Below, piece after piece: positions 16,216 to 24,573 of a DNA stretch of 64,000 bases. Source of the DNA: Hymenobacter gelipurpurascens (GTDB lineage: Bacteria > Bacteroidota > Bacteroidia > Cytophagales > Hymenobacteraceae). The stretch covers positions 372,001 through 436,000 of the forward strand of contig NZ_FYEW01000003.1 in assembly GCF_900187375.1 (NCBI RefSeq), written 5' to 3'. The position numbers and the translations under genes were made by a program. The notes beneath the pieces were generated by a model. That model did no database searches, had not been told where the DNA came from, and was given only the letters and a program-made list of their open reading frames with translations. Position 1 is the first letter of the stretch, and each line of letters starts with the position of its first letter.

Positions 16216-18315
16216 TTAGCTGATGCGGCTCCAGTTGACGGCCGTGGCCGGCAGGCTTTCAATATGCCGTCGGATGGGCAGGTTGCCGGGGTGGCCTAGG
16301 CCAGGGTCGGCGTTGAGCAAGGCCTGGGCCGCCGCCCGGCTCTCGCTCAGGATGCGGCCGTCTTTAGCTAAGTCAGCAATCAGCAGATCAAGCACGCCGC
16401 TCTGCTGAGTGCCCATCAGGTCGCCGGGGCCGCGCAGTTTCAGGTCGATGTCGGCAATTTCGAAGCCGTTGTTGGTGCGCACCATGGTTTCGATGCGAGT
16501 GCGCGAGTCTTTGCTGAGCTTATAACCCGACATAAGAATGCAATAGCTCTGGTCGGCGCCCCGGCCTACGCGGCCGCGCAGCTGGTGGAGCTGAGAAAGA
16601 CCAAACCGCTCAGTGCTCTCAATCACCATCACCGAGGCATTCGGCACGTTCACGCCTACCTCAATAACGGTGGTAGCCACCATTATCTGGGTTTCATTTT
16701 TCACGAAACGCTGCATTTCAGCGTCTTTTTCACCCGCCGTCATGCGCCCATGCACAATGCTGATCTGAAACTCGGGGAAGGCGCGCGCCACGCTTTCGTA
16801 GCCATCCATGAGGTCCTTGTAGTCGGCCATGGCCTCGCTTTCCTCAATGAGCGGATACACGATGTAGACCTGACGGCCCAGCTTGATCTGGTCGCGCAGA
16901 AACTGGAATACCTTCAGCCGGTTGGCATCGTAGCGGTGCACCGTTACAATGGGCTTGCGGCCGGCCGGTAGCTCGTCAATTACGGATACATCCAGGTCGC
17001 CATACAGCGTCATGGCCAGGGTGCGCGGGATAGGCGTGGCCGTCATTACGAGCACGTGCGGGATGATGTGCGGGTTTTTCTGCCATAGCCTCGAGCGCTG
17101 CGCCACCCCAAATCGGTGCTGCTCATCCATAATGGTGAGGCCGAGGTTACGGAACTGCACCACATCTTCCAGCAGCGCGTGCGTGCCTACCAGCATATGC
17201 ATTTCGCCGGAGCGGAGCTGCTCGTGCAGCACACGCCGCTCGGCGGTGCGGGTGCTACCTGTTAGTTTCCCAATCTTGAGGCCCAGCAGATCGGCGTACT
17301 GCTTGAGGCCTACATAGTGCTGGTCGGCCAGAATCTCAGTGGGAGCCATCAGGCAGCTTTGTGCGCCGTTGTCGGCGGCCATCAGCATGCTGATGAAAGC
17401 TACGATTGTTTTGCCCGAACCCACGTCGCCCTGCAGCAGACGGTTCATCTGGCGGCCGGAGCAGAAATCTTTGTAGATATCGTGAATAACACGTTTCTGA
17501 GCCCCCGTGAGGTCAAAGGGCATCACGTTTTTGTAGAAGTGTACCAGAGAAGGCACCTCCTTGAACAGCTGGCCGGCCAGCTCCACCTTGCGCTGGTCGC
17601 GTTGGCGCAGCAGCTTGAGTTGCACGTAAAACAGCTCCTCAAACTTGAGCCGGAAACGGGCCGTCTGAAGTAGCTCCGTGCTTTGCGGGAAGTGAATCTG
17701 CTGAATGGCCATGGCCTTGTCCATGAGCCCATACTGCTGGATGAGGTCGGCAGACAGCGTTTCATGGACCTGAGGCAGCGCAATCTTCAAAAGATCGGAG
17801 ACCATGCGCGCAATAGCCTTGCTATCTACGCGGTGGTAGTTCTTGAGCTTCTCGCTGGTGTTATACACTGGCTGCAGATAGCTCTGGCCCGCTTTGGCTT
17901 CCGTCACTTCCTCCAGCTCGGGATGCGCCATCTGGGGGCGCCCATTGAACATGGTGGGCTTGCCGAATACGATGTACTCCTGGTGATTCTTGATGATCTT
18001 CTCCAGGTAATTCACGCCCTTAAACCACACCAGATCCAGCTCGCCGCTGGCATCGGCTATCTTGGCCACCATGCGCTTCTTGGGACCTTCGCCGATAACC
18101 TCGCGGTTGCGCAAAATGCCTTTCACCTGCACGTAAGGCAGGTCGTCGTGCAGGTCGCAGATGTTATAAAACTGGGTGCGGTCGAGGTAGCGGAACGGGT
18201 ACCGCTGAATCAGGTCGCCATAGGTAAACAGGTTAAGCTCCTTTTGCAGCAGCTGCGCCCGCTGTAGGCCCACACCACGCAGATACTCCAGTTTGGTCTG
18301 AAAGAAATTACTCAT
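16216..18315 (-). CDS. recG: ATP-dependent DNA helicase RecG
   Basis: RecG regresses stalled forks and branch-migrates recombination intermediates. The 699-residue protein has an N-terminal wedge/OB region (LEYLRGVGLQRAQLLQKELNLFTYGDLI, then YVQVKGILRNREVIGEG), Walker A GDVGSGKT at about 300, MAPTEILADQHY, the DEQHRFGV Walker B variant (DEQH) at about 396, TATPIPRTLAMT, and the RecG C-terminal QLRGRVGRG and RGPGDLMGTQQSG motifs. The length is typical. It starts 84 bases after gldD on the same strand and may be the last gene of that row. Confidence 0.97.
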   Translation of the reverse strand: MSNFFQTKLEYLRGVGLQRAQLLQKELNLFTYGDLIQRYPFRYLDRTQFYNICDLHDDLPYVQVKGILRNREVIGEGPKKRMVAKIADASGELDLVWFKGVNYLEKIIKNHQEYIVFGKPTMFNGRPQMAHPELEEVTEAKAGQSYLQPVYNTSEKLKNYHRVDSKAIARMVSDLLKIALPQVHETLSADLIQQYGLMDKAMAIQQIHFPQSTELLQTARFRLKFEELFYVQLKLLRQRDQRKVELAGQLFKEVPSLVHFYKNVMPFDLTGAQKRVIHDIYKDFCSGRQMNRLLQGDVGSGKTIVAFISMLMAADNGAQSCLMAPTEILADQHYVGLKQYADLLGLKIGKLTGSTRTAERRVLHEQLRSGEMHMLVGTHALLEDVVQFRNLGLTIMDEQHRFGVAQRSRLWQKNPHIIPHVLVMTATPIPRTLAMTLYGDLDVSVIDELPAGRKPIVTVHRYDANRLKVFQFLRDQIKLGRQVYIVYPLIEESEAMADYKDLMDGYESVARAFPEFQISIVHGRMTAGEKDAEMQRFVKNETQIMVATTVIEVGVNVPNASVMVIESTERFGLSQLHQLRGRVGRGADQSYCILMSGYKLSKDSRTRIETMVRTNNGFEIADIDLKLRGPGDLMGTQQSGVLDLLIADLAKDGRILSESRAAAQALLNADPGLGHPGNLPIRRHIESLPATAVNWSRIS

Positions 18316-18399
18316 GAATCAGCGGCAGGCTGTAGGCCACTTGCGTTCTTCTCCAACAGCTCATGCAAGGTGGCCATAGGAGTAGAGCGAGTGGTTTCT

Positions 18400-19005
18400 T
18401 TACTGGTATTTTAGGGTGTTCAGCAACTCAATAATATCTTTCTTCACGTAGTCAATCACTGGCGCCAACGAGTCGTTGGCAGTAGCTGTGCGGAAGTAAA
18501 GCGCGCCTCGGAAGAAGTGCTGCGTGCTGTCAGTGGTGTAGAATTGGAACTGACTGGGTACATCGCCCTGAAGTTCAAACACCGACACGCGCATGCCGTT
18601 GGGCGTCTTCAGCGTGCTCTCATCAATAGCTGTAGCCTTAATTTGATGCTTGCTGGTGAGTTTGCGGGCGTCTTCGAGAAGCTTGTTGCTCAGCTGTTTG
18701 CTGCGTTTGAGGTCGGCGTACGTAATCTGCACGTTGGCATGCAACTGTGGATAGTAGATGTTAATCCAGTGCGGCTGCGCCAGATAGGAGGAGTCGCGTA
18801 GGATTTTGGCTGAGCGGGAATACTTAAATGTGTAGGGGTGCCCCGGCGCCAACTGCTGGTAGGCATGCGGGGGCAAATCAATGCGGTTGTAGCCTTTGGG
18901 CTTGGGAGTGAAGTCCGGAGCCGAGGTGCAGCCCACGGCCAAGCCCAGCAGCGTTAGTACAGCGCCCCAGGCGCGCAGAATTCGGAAATCGGCCATGCCA
19001 AGCAA
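18400..19005 (-). CDS. gldD: Gliding motility lipoprotein GldD
   Basis: GldD is one of the lipoproteins required for Bacteroidota gliding and the type IX secretion machinery. The 201-residue protein has a signal peptide with lipobox LAVGC (Cys26), then the family-typical [17 protein letters not shown] segment, [16 protein letters not shown] and a C-terminal region [24 protein letters not shown]. It follows ssb and mutY as in other members of the phylum. However, gldE, normally immediately upstream, is missing: only 154 bases with a terminator lie between ssb and gldD. A -7 box sits 15 bases before the start. Confidence 0.9.
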   Translation of the reverse strand: MLGMADFRILRAWGAVLTLLGLAVGCTSAPDFTPKPKGYNRIDLPPHAYQQLAPGHPYTFKYSRSAKILRDSSYLAQPHWINIYYPQLHANVQITYADLKRSKQLSNKLLEDARKLTSKHQIKATAIDESTLKTPNGMRVSVFELQGDVPSQFQFYTTDSTQHFFRGALYFRTATANDSLAPVIDYVKKDIIELLNTLKYQ

Positions 19006-19019
19006 ATCAGTTGATTATT

Positions 19020-19027
19020 CAAAGGTA
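19020..19027 (-). promoter_or_regulatory. Bacteroidota -7 box of gldD
   Basis: On the minus strand this reads TACCTTTG, a full consensus match. With the terminator at 19107-19137 it suggests gldD is transcribed apart from ssb. Confidence 0.5.
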
Positions 19028-19047
19028 GCACAGTTCCGCGCCAAGCC

Positions 19048-19093
19048 GCTAGGCCACTTAACCCACCTAATGTGCCTGCAGAAGTGGCCTAGC
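19048..19093. repeat. Inverted pair of the iterated motif
   Basis: GCTAGGCCACTT (19048-19059) and AAGTGGCCTAGC (19082-19093) are perfect complements separated by 22 bases, so a motif pair forms a hairpin in the ssb-gldD gap. Confidence 0.7.
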
Positions 19094-19106
19094 AGCACCC
19101 GCAAGC

Positions 19107-19137
19107 AAAAAGCCCCGGCGCAGAGCCGAGGCTTTTT
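19107..19137 (-). terminator. Terminator of mutY-ssb
   Basis: AAAAAGCC(C/T)CGGC pairs with its complement around CGCAGA, and the minus-strand T-run (TTTTTG) follows the stem. Confidence 0.8.
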
Positions 19138-19159
19138 AAAGTCAGGAGGAAACTGCGAG

Positions 19160-19591
19160 TTAGAAAGGCAATTGATTTAGTTCTGGTTCCTCCCGAAATG
19201 TAGTGGGTGTTTCGGCAGCGGCAGGCTGGTTGGTTGGCTGGTTTTCGCCAGCACCTGCCCGGCCGTTGCCCAGCATAGAAATCTCCTCCGCTACAATCTC
19301 CGTGATGTAGCGCGTCTGGTTGTCCTTATCCTGGTACTGCCGGGTCCGGATGCGGCCCTCCACGTACACCTGATGGCCTTTACGCAGGTACTTTTCGGCT
19401 AGCTCCGCGAGGTTGCGCCAGGCGGTTATGTTGTGCCATTCTGTACGCTCTACGCGGGTACCTTGCTTGTCTTTATAGTACTCATTTGTAGCCATCGTGA
19501 AGTTGGCTACCGAGTTACCGCCTTCCAGATGGCGCACCTCCGGGTCTTTGCCCAGATGACCGATGAGGATGACTTTGTTTACGCTTGCCAT
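19160..19591 (-). CDS. ssb: Single-stranded DNA-binding protein
   Basis: SSB coats single strands in replication and repair. The 143-residue protein starts MASVNKVILIGHLGKDPEVRHLEGG, the usual OB-fold opening, and continues with EWHNITAWRNLAELAEKYLRKGHQVYVEGRIRTR. The linker is Gln/Pro/Ala-rich. The C-terminal tip reads PELNQLPF, less acidic than the common DDDLPF but ending correctly in LPF, which recruits partner proteins. The frame is open to 19654, but that extension is not SSB-like, so ATG 19591 is used. It lies 95 bases after mutY. Confidence 0.96.
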   Translation of the reverse strand: MASVNKVILIGHLGKDPEVRHLEGGNSVANFTMATNEYYKDKQGTRVERTEWHNITAWRNLAELAEKYLRKGHQVYVEGRIRTRQYQDKDNQTRYITEIVAEEISMLGNGRAGAGENQPTNQPAAAETPTTFREEPELNQLPF

Positions 19592-19686
19592 ATTGCTGAC
19601 TTTTAAGTTTTTGAAGAAAGAAAATAGGGAGTTGTAATAAGCATAAAGATACAAAAACGATACATTTATTCCAATCTGATTGGTAT

Positions 19687-20778
19687 TTAAAACACTGAAT
19701 TGCTAATAAAATTAGTAATAATAACTGGCTTTGGTAGGCGCTCTACCTCTGAGGCCCGGTAGGCCAGTAGGCCAGCTGCCACCGCCGCATCGGATGGCAA
19801 CGGCTCCGAAAGCCACACCGGATGAAAACGAGCCTCCACCTTCTGGTGGCTCAGTACGTGTCGCATAGCCGTGGAGGCCTCTTCCACCCGATTGGTAGCT
19901 ACTAGGCCACCCATACTTTCTACTGCCTTCACTAAGGACGCAGCCGAGAATTCAGCTGACTCCGTTTCGTGTAGGACAAAGTCGTAGAGGCCTTCCCAGA
20001 TATCCTTGGGGCCGCGCTTGCGCATGTATAAGGTATCATCATGGCGCAGCACGAGGTAGTGGAAGTAGCGAGTGCGAGCCGCCTTGGCTTTGCTTTTGAC
20101 GGGTAGCTCCTGCACCATGCCGTGCTGAAAGGCGTAGCATTCGGTTTGTAGCGGGCAAAACAGGCAGTCAGGCTTGGCTGGCGTGCACTGGATGGCCCCA
20201 AACTCCATGATGGCCTGGTTGAACTCTGCTGGCTGTTCGGCCGGAATGAGGTTATCGGCGAGCTGCTGAAATACTTTACGGCTGGCCGGTGCAGCAATAT
20301 CCTGCGTGAAGCCGAACACGCGGGCCAGTACCCGGAATACGTTGCCATCGAGCACGGCTACTTTCTCATCGTAGGCAAAAGAGGCAATGGCGGCTGCCGT
20401 ATACTGGCCTACGCCCCGCAACTTAAGTAGCTCAGCATAGGAGCCGGGGAAATGGCCACCGAACTCACTTACCACCTGCTGAGCGGTATGATGCATGTTG
20501 CGGGCGCGGGAGTAGTAACCTAGTCCTTGCCAGTGCCTAAGCACCTCATCCTGCGGTGCTGCGGCCAGGTCCTGCACAGTAGGGTAGGAGCTGATGAAAT
20601 CCAGGTAGTAGGGCAGGCCTTGCTTCACGCGGGTCTGCTGTAGAATAACTTCGGAAAGCCAGATGGCATACGGATCGCGGGTGTGGCGCCAGGGCAGGTC
20701 GCGGCGGTGGCGCGGGTACCATTCCAAGAGTCGGTGTGCAAACCAGGGATACTGAGAAAGGGAATTTACGGAACTCAA
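19687..20778 (-). CDS. mutY: A/G-specific adenine glycosylase
   Basis: MutY removes adenine mispaired with 8-oxoguanine. The 363-residue protein has the catalytic Glu in WLSEVILQQTRVKQ (about 43), the HhH segment LRGVGQYTAAAIASFAYDE with the following Asp in VLDGNVFRVLARVFG (about 139), the [4Fe-4S] cysteines in CTPAKPDCLFCPLQTEC (about 197-213), and a C-terminal NUDIX-like domain (YFHYLVLRHDDTLYMRKRGPKDIWEGLYDF) that reads the oxidised base. All key residues are present. It leads the mutY-ssb unit and diverges from the HU gene. Confidence 0.96.
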   Translation of the reverse strand: MSSVNSLSQYPWFAHRLLEWYPRHRRDLPWRHTRDPYAIWLSEVILQQTRVKQGLPYYLDFISSYPTVQDLAAAPQDEVLRHWQGLGYYSRARNMHHTAQQVVSEFGGHFPGSYAELLKLRGVGQYTAAAIASFAYDEKVAVLDGNVFRVLARVFGFTQDIAAPASRKVFQQLADNLIPAEQPAEFNQAIMEFGAIQCTPAKPDCLFCPLQTECYAFQHGMVQELPVKSKAKAARTRYFHYLVLRHDDTLYMRKRGPKDIWEGLYDFVLHETESAEFSAASLVKAVESMGGLVATNRVEEASTAMRHVLSHQKVEARFHPVWLSEPLPSDAAVAAGLLAYRASEVERLPKPVIITNFISNSVF

Positions 20779-20840
20779 GGCTTTGAAAAAGAATAAGTTG
20801 GATGCAACTTAGGAAGCGCAGCCGAATGCTGCGAAAACTA

Positions 20841-20870
20841 TTGTAAAACCAAAAAAGGGGACTACCTTTG
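20841..20870 (+). promoter_or_regulatory. Promoter of the HU gene
   Basis: TTG at 20841-20843, a 19-base spacer and TACCTTTG at 20863-20870 are a full match to the Bacteroidota housekeeping promoter. Transcription should start near 20877. Confidence 0.75.
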
Positions 20871-20874
20871 TGCC

Positions 20875-20923
20875 CCTCAAAACATAAGCAACGCCCTACC
20901 GGGCAAGTGCTTACGTTTTGAGG
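20875..20923 (+). ncRNA. Stem-loop at the 5' end of the HU mRNA
   Basis: CCTCAAAACATAAGCA (20875-20890) pairs with TGCTTACGTTTTGAGG (20908-20923), 16 bp with one mismatch. The loop holds its own GCCC-TACC-GGGC mini-hairpin. The predicted transcript starts at or within the first arm, so the leader begins with this structure. A role in mRNA stability or feedback control is plausible but inferred. Confidence 0.5.
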
Positions 20924-20976
20924 AAGGCAACAATTGCCAAGCACATATTTTTCACCTCCCTAGTACACTTACCAGC

Positions 20977-21282
20977 GTGACTAAAGCAGAAGTAATCGCC
21001 GAAATTGCTGACAAAACCGGCATTGAAAAAGCAGACGTTTCGGCTACCGTAGAAGCCTTCTTCAAAGTTGTGAAGGATTCGATGGCCGATGGCAACAACA
21101 TCTACGTGCGCGGCTTTGGCAGCTTCGTTAACAAGAAACGCGCGAAGAAAGTAGCCCGCAACATCTCGAAAAATACGTCGATCATCATCGACGAGCATTT
21201 CATCCCGAGCTTCAAGCCGTCCAAGACCTTCATTGGCAAGATCAAGAACAGCAAGAAAATCAAAGCCCTGGCTAACGCCTAA
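20977..21282 (+). CDS. HU/IHF-family nucleoid DNA-binding protein
   Basis: The 101-residue protein bends DNA and organises the nucleoid as a dimer. It begins with the typical helix TKAEVIAEIADKTGIEKADVSATVEAFF, followed by the beta-arm region IYVRGFGSFVNKKRAKKVARNISKN. Here the usual G-R-N-P tip is changed to RNISKNTSIIIDEHFIPSFKPSKTF, and the C-terminal tail is basic (KIKNSKKIKALANA). The start codon is GTG. In Flavobacterium and Cytophaga an HU/himA gene likewise sits beside mutY, ssb and gldD. Confidence 0.92.
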   Translation: MTKAEVIAEIADKTGIEKADVSATVEAFFKVVKDSMADGNNIYVRGFGSFVNKKRAKKVARNISKNTSIIIDEHFIPSFKPSKTFIGKIKNSKKIKALANA

Positions 21283-21362
21283 GCACCCTTTGCTATCCGA
21301 TGTCGGCAGTGCCGCCGGGCGTCCTATACCGGAAGCTCGGCGGTCTGCGTTTTTTCCTGCTA

Positions 21363-22259
21363 ATGGCTCGTAATTCCTCTAAGTATCAACTCATTCTCCT
21401 CGCTTTGGCGGTGGCTCTTGTGGCCGGTTTGTTTTTGTTGCCGAAGGTGATTGTGAAGCCAAAAGCTGGAAAAGGCGAACTTGCTCAGGGCGCTGCGCGT
21501 ACTGCTAACCGCGACAACGGAGCTGCTGCTCCTTCCACGGCATCTGTTGATGCAATGGGCAAACCCGAAGGTGCTACTGCTGAGCAGCCGCACATGACGG
21601 TGGCTCCTGTTCAACGCCGGGAAATCAATGGCTTGTTGGCGAAGTACAAGGCGGAAGCCGATCTGGCAGCTAAGCTTCGGTTGGCTACAGACCTGGCAGA
21701 CAAGTACAAAGGCATCGAAAAGTTCGACAGTGCCGGCTTCTACCTGGAGCAGGTGGCCCTGACTCGCCCCGGCGAGCAGGCCTGGAAGCGGGCGGCTGAC
21801 GCGTATTTCGAAGCATTTAGCTTCGCTACTACCGAGGGACGGCAGAAATTGCTGGGCGCTAAGTGTGAGGAGTTGTATGGGCGTGTGTTGAAAAACAACC
21901 CCGATAACCTCGACGCGAAGACCAACCTCGGTATGGCGCTCATGGCCAGCTCGAACCCGGTGCAAGGTATTACCGTGCTGCGCGAAGTGCTGGCTGCTGA
22001 TCCAAAAAACGAAAAGGTGCTATATAACCTTGGTTTGCTGGCTATTCAGAGCAACCAGTTCGATAAGGCAGCAGAGCGTTTTCAGGAGCTAACTAAAGTA
22101 AATCCTGAAAACGTCAACGGACAGTTTTATCTTGGCGTCGCGTTAGCGCAAACCGGCGCGAAAGCGGAAGCCCGTCAGGCCTTCCAGAAAGCCAAGAGTC
22201 TCAGCCCCGATCCGGCCCTGGCCGCCTCCGTGGATGAGCAACTTCAGAAGCTGCAATAG
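21363..22259 (+). CDS. Membrane-anchored TPR protein
   Basis: The 298-residue product has one N-terminal membrane helix (YQLILLALAVALVAGLFLLPKVIV), a polar linker of about 60 residues and then a helical domain ending in at least three TPR units. The clearest units are DNLDAKTNLGMALMASSNPVQGI, NEKVLYNLGLLAIQSNQFDKAAERF and VNGQFYLGVALAQTGAKAEARQAF. The topology suggests a periplasm-facing scaffold. The frame is open to 21300, but ATG 21363 gives the anchor a proper start. It follows HU by 80 bases and precedes the COX24-like gene and rng; partners are unknown. Confidence 0.8.
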   Translation: MARNSSKYQLILLALAVALVAGLFLLPKVIVKPKAGKGELAQGAARTANRDNGAAAPSTASVDAMGKPEGATAEQPHMTVAPVQRREINGLLAKYKAEADLAAKLRLATDLADKYKGIEKFDSAGFYLEQVALTRPGEQAWKRAADAYFEAFSFATTEGRQKLLGAKCEELYGRVLKNNPDNLDAKTNLGMALMASSNPVQGITVLREVLAADPKNEKVLYNLGLLAIQSNQFDKAAERFQELTKVNPENVNGQFYLGVALAQTGAKAEARQAFQKAKSLSPDPALAASVDEQLQKLQ

Positions 22260-22371
22260 TGCTTGTTAACTGTTCTTGAGTGGCTATCGTTGTCTTGGGC
22301 ATCAGTAGCACAAGCAAGAGTGGCCTACAATAAGAAATCAAAATCAATTCACTCATCTAACCCACAACAAC

Positions 22372-22461
22372 ATGCCTTGCGGTAAAAAGAGAAAGCGTCA
22401 TAAGATTGCCACTCACAAGCGGAAGAAGCGTCTGCGCAAGAACCGTCACAAGAAGAAGTAA
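22372..22461 (+). CDS. AURKAIP1/COX24-type small basic ribosomal peptide
   Basis: This 29-codon gene encodes MPCGKKRKRHKIATHKRKK and ten further, mainly basic residues. It matches the AURKAIP1/COX24-domain peptides annotated across Bacteroidota, which relate to the mitochondrial small-subunit protein mS38. Such peptides bind rRNA of the small ribosomal subunit. The ribosomal role here is inferred from the family. It sits just before the RNase G gene, a neighbour linked to rRNA maturation. Confidence 0.8.
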   Translation: MPCGKKRKRHKIATHKRKKRLRKNRHKKK

Positions 22462-22569
22462 TCCCTTCTGGGGTTTGCTCGTGGGTGTTTTTCTGGCTCA
22501 GAAAAACGCTCTTCTATCTCTCACTTAGTATCTCGAGAGTGGCCAGATGTTCGCTTTCCCCGTGGCTCG

Positions 22570-22606
22570 AAAGGGAAGCCGGCGCCTTGTGCGCTGGCTT
22601 CCCTTT
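22570..22606 (+). terminator. Hairpin between the COX24-like gene and rng
   Basis: AAAGGGAAGCCGGCGC pairs with GCGCTGGCTTCCCTTT (one G-T pair) around CTTGT. The T-run is short, so it may be an attenuating hairpin instead of a full terminator. Confidence 0.55.
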
Positions 22607-22677
22607 GCGGGTTTCGGGGCAATCTATAACCGTTAGGCCATGCTTTTTGCCAGATACTGCTCTAACCGCTTAATCCA

Positions 22678-24285
22678 TTGAGTAACGAATTAATCATTAA
22701 TTCTACTCAGGACGGAGAACGGATTGCCCTGCTACAGGACAAGCGGCTCATCGAATATCATTTCGACCGCAATGACACCGCCTACTCGGTTGGTGACCTC
22801 TTCCTGGGCACGGTCAAGAAAGTTATGCCCGGTCTGAACGCCGCGTTCATTGACATTGGGTACCAAAAGGATGCCTTTCTGCACTACGGCGACCTGGGGG
22901 AAAATTTCCCTTCGCTGACGAAGTGGGTGAAAGGTGTTCAATCGCAGAAAATACCCGTTGGCCCCCTGAAAACCTTCCAGTTTGACGGGATGCTCGACAA
23001 AGTCGGCAAGATCGACAACACGCTTAAAAAGGGCCAGCAAATGCTGGTTCAGATTGTAAAGGAGCCAATTTCTACCAAGGGCCCGCGCTTGTCCACGGAT
23101 ATTTCCATGGCGGGCCGGTACTTGGTGCTGGTTCCTTTTTCGAATACCATCAGCGTATCCAAGAAAATCGTCAGCAAGACGGAGCGGGAGCGGCTTAAGC
23201 GGCTCATTGCTTCCATCAAGCCCGACAATTTTGGCGTGATTATCCGCACCGTGGCCGAAGGCCGCGAGGTGGCTGAGCTCGACAAGGATATGCAGAACAT
23301 GGTGGAGAAGTGGGAAAAGCTCTACCAGACCCTGCGCACGGCCAAGCCGAACGACAAGGTGCTGGGGGAACTGGGTCGCACCAGCTCCATGTTGCGCGAC
23401 ATGCTCAACGAGTCGTTTGACGCCATTACGGTGGATGCGGCTCCCATGTACGAGGAAATGCGGAGCTACCTGCAGCAGATTGCGCCCGACAAGCTCGGTC
23501 TGCTGAAGCTACACTCCGGCAAAGTGAAGGTGTTTGAAAGCCTCGGGATTGAGAAACAGCTCAAGACCTTGTTTGGCAAAACCGTTACGGTGCCTGGGGG
23601 CGGCTACCTCGTAATTGAGCACACGGAGGCCCTGCACGTCATCGACGTGAACTCCGGCAACAAAAGCAACCAAGAAGGCGACCAAGAGGCCACAGCCCTG
23701 CACGTGAACCTCTCGGCCGCTAAAGAAGTAGCCCGCCAGCTCCGGCTGCGCGATATGGGCGGCATTATCGTCGTGGATTTCATTGATATGAAGTCGGCGG
23801 AGAGCCGCAAGAAGGTAGAAGATGCCGTGCGCGACATCATGAAGCACGATAAAGCGCGCTTCACAATTCTGCCCATCACCAAATTTGGCCTACTTCAGAT
23901 TACCCGGCAGCGCGTTCGGCCTGTCGAAAACATCGTGACCGGTGAGGTTTGCCCCACCTGCGGCGGCACGGGTAAGATTTCGGCGTCTATTCTGGTGACC
24001 GACGAAATAGAAAACAGCATTGAGGACCTGCTGGTGACCCAGAACCAGTCGGGCATTACGCTCAATGTGCACCCATTCCTGCACGCTTACTACACTAAAG
24101 GCTTAGTAAGCAGACAGATGAAATGGTATTTGAAGTATTATAAGTGGGTGAAAGTGATGAAGGACACTAGTCTGGGCCTCACTGATTACCGCATCGAGGA
24201 TGAGCACGGCGAGGAAATCGAGCTGCACTCTGCCGCGGCGGCCATGAGCCGGTTGCAGGACCGGGAAATTGAACTGATTGACTGA
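22678..24285 (+). CDS. rng: Ribonuclease G/E family endoribonuclease
   Basis: RNase G cuts single-stranded AU-rich RNA and matures 16S rRNA 5' ends. The 535-residue protein shows an S1-like domain near residues 38-120, RNase H-like segments, the catalytic Asp residues in HVIDVNSGN (about 324) and VVDFIDM (about 365), and the zinc-link CPTCGG (about 426). The start is TTG with MSNELIINSTQDGERIALLQD, which fits homologues. Downstream is a strong terminator. It follows HU, the TPR protein and the COX24-like gene. Confidence 0.95.
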   Translation: MSNELIINSTQDGERIALLQDKRLIEYHFDRNDTAYSVGDLFLGTVKKVMPGLNAAFIDIGYQKDAFLHYGDLGENFPSLTKWVKGVQSQKIPVGPLKTFQFDGMLDKVGKIDNTLKKGQQMLVQIVKEPISTKGPRLSTDISMAGRYLVLVPFSNTISVSKKIVSKTERERLKRLIASIKPDNFGVIIRTVAEGREVAELDKDMQNMVEKWEKLYQTLRTAKPNDKVLGELGRTSSMLRDMLNESFDAITVDAAPMYEEMRSYLQQIAPDKLGLLKLHSGKVKVFESLGIEKQLKTLFGKTVTVPGGGYLVIEHTEALHVIDVNSGNKSNQEGDQEATALHVNLSAAKEVARQLRLRDMGGIIVVDFIDMKSAESRKKVEDAVRDIMKHDKARFTILPITKFGLLQITRQRVRPVENIVTGEVCPTCGGTGKISASILVTDEIENSIEDLLVTQNQSGITLNVHPFLHAYYTKGLVSRQMKWYLKYYKWVKVMKDTSLGLTDYRIEDEHGEEIELHSAAAAMSRLQDREIELID

Positions 24286-24322
24286 CGGATTTTTTCTGCG
24301 AGAAAACTCCTCCTGATAGAAG

Positions 24323-24358
24323 AAAAGCCCGCGTTGCTGAGAGCAACGCGGGCTTTTT
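24323..24358 (+). terminator. Terminator of rng
   Basis: AAAAGCCCGCGTTGCT and AGCAACGCGGGCTTTTT form a 16-bp perfect stem with loop GAG. Confidence 0.9.
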
Positions 24359-24414
24359 GTTTGGGTGACGGAGTGGCCTAGGAGATGCAATAGACTGGCA
24401 TTCTAAATCGCACC

Positions 24415-24513
24415 AACGTCATGTCGAGCTTGTCGAGACATCTCGCGTGCTAATGTCTGGTTAGCATTGCAACGTCAGCACGCGAGATGTCTCGACAAGC
24501 TCGACATGACGTT
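24415..24513. repeat. REP-like inverted repeat
   Basis: Two 37-bp perfect arms (24415-24451 and 24477-24513) starting AACGTCATGTCGAGC surround a 25-base centre. The GTCAT...ATGAC ends match five other repeats in the window. It lies between rng and a converging barrel gene. Confidence 0.8.
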
Positions 24514-24573
24514 CTACACATTGTAGGCCACTTCCCAGATTCCCCCTTCATTCGGAATAACAGATGGACTGGC

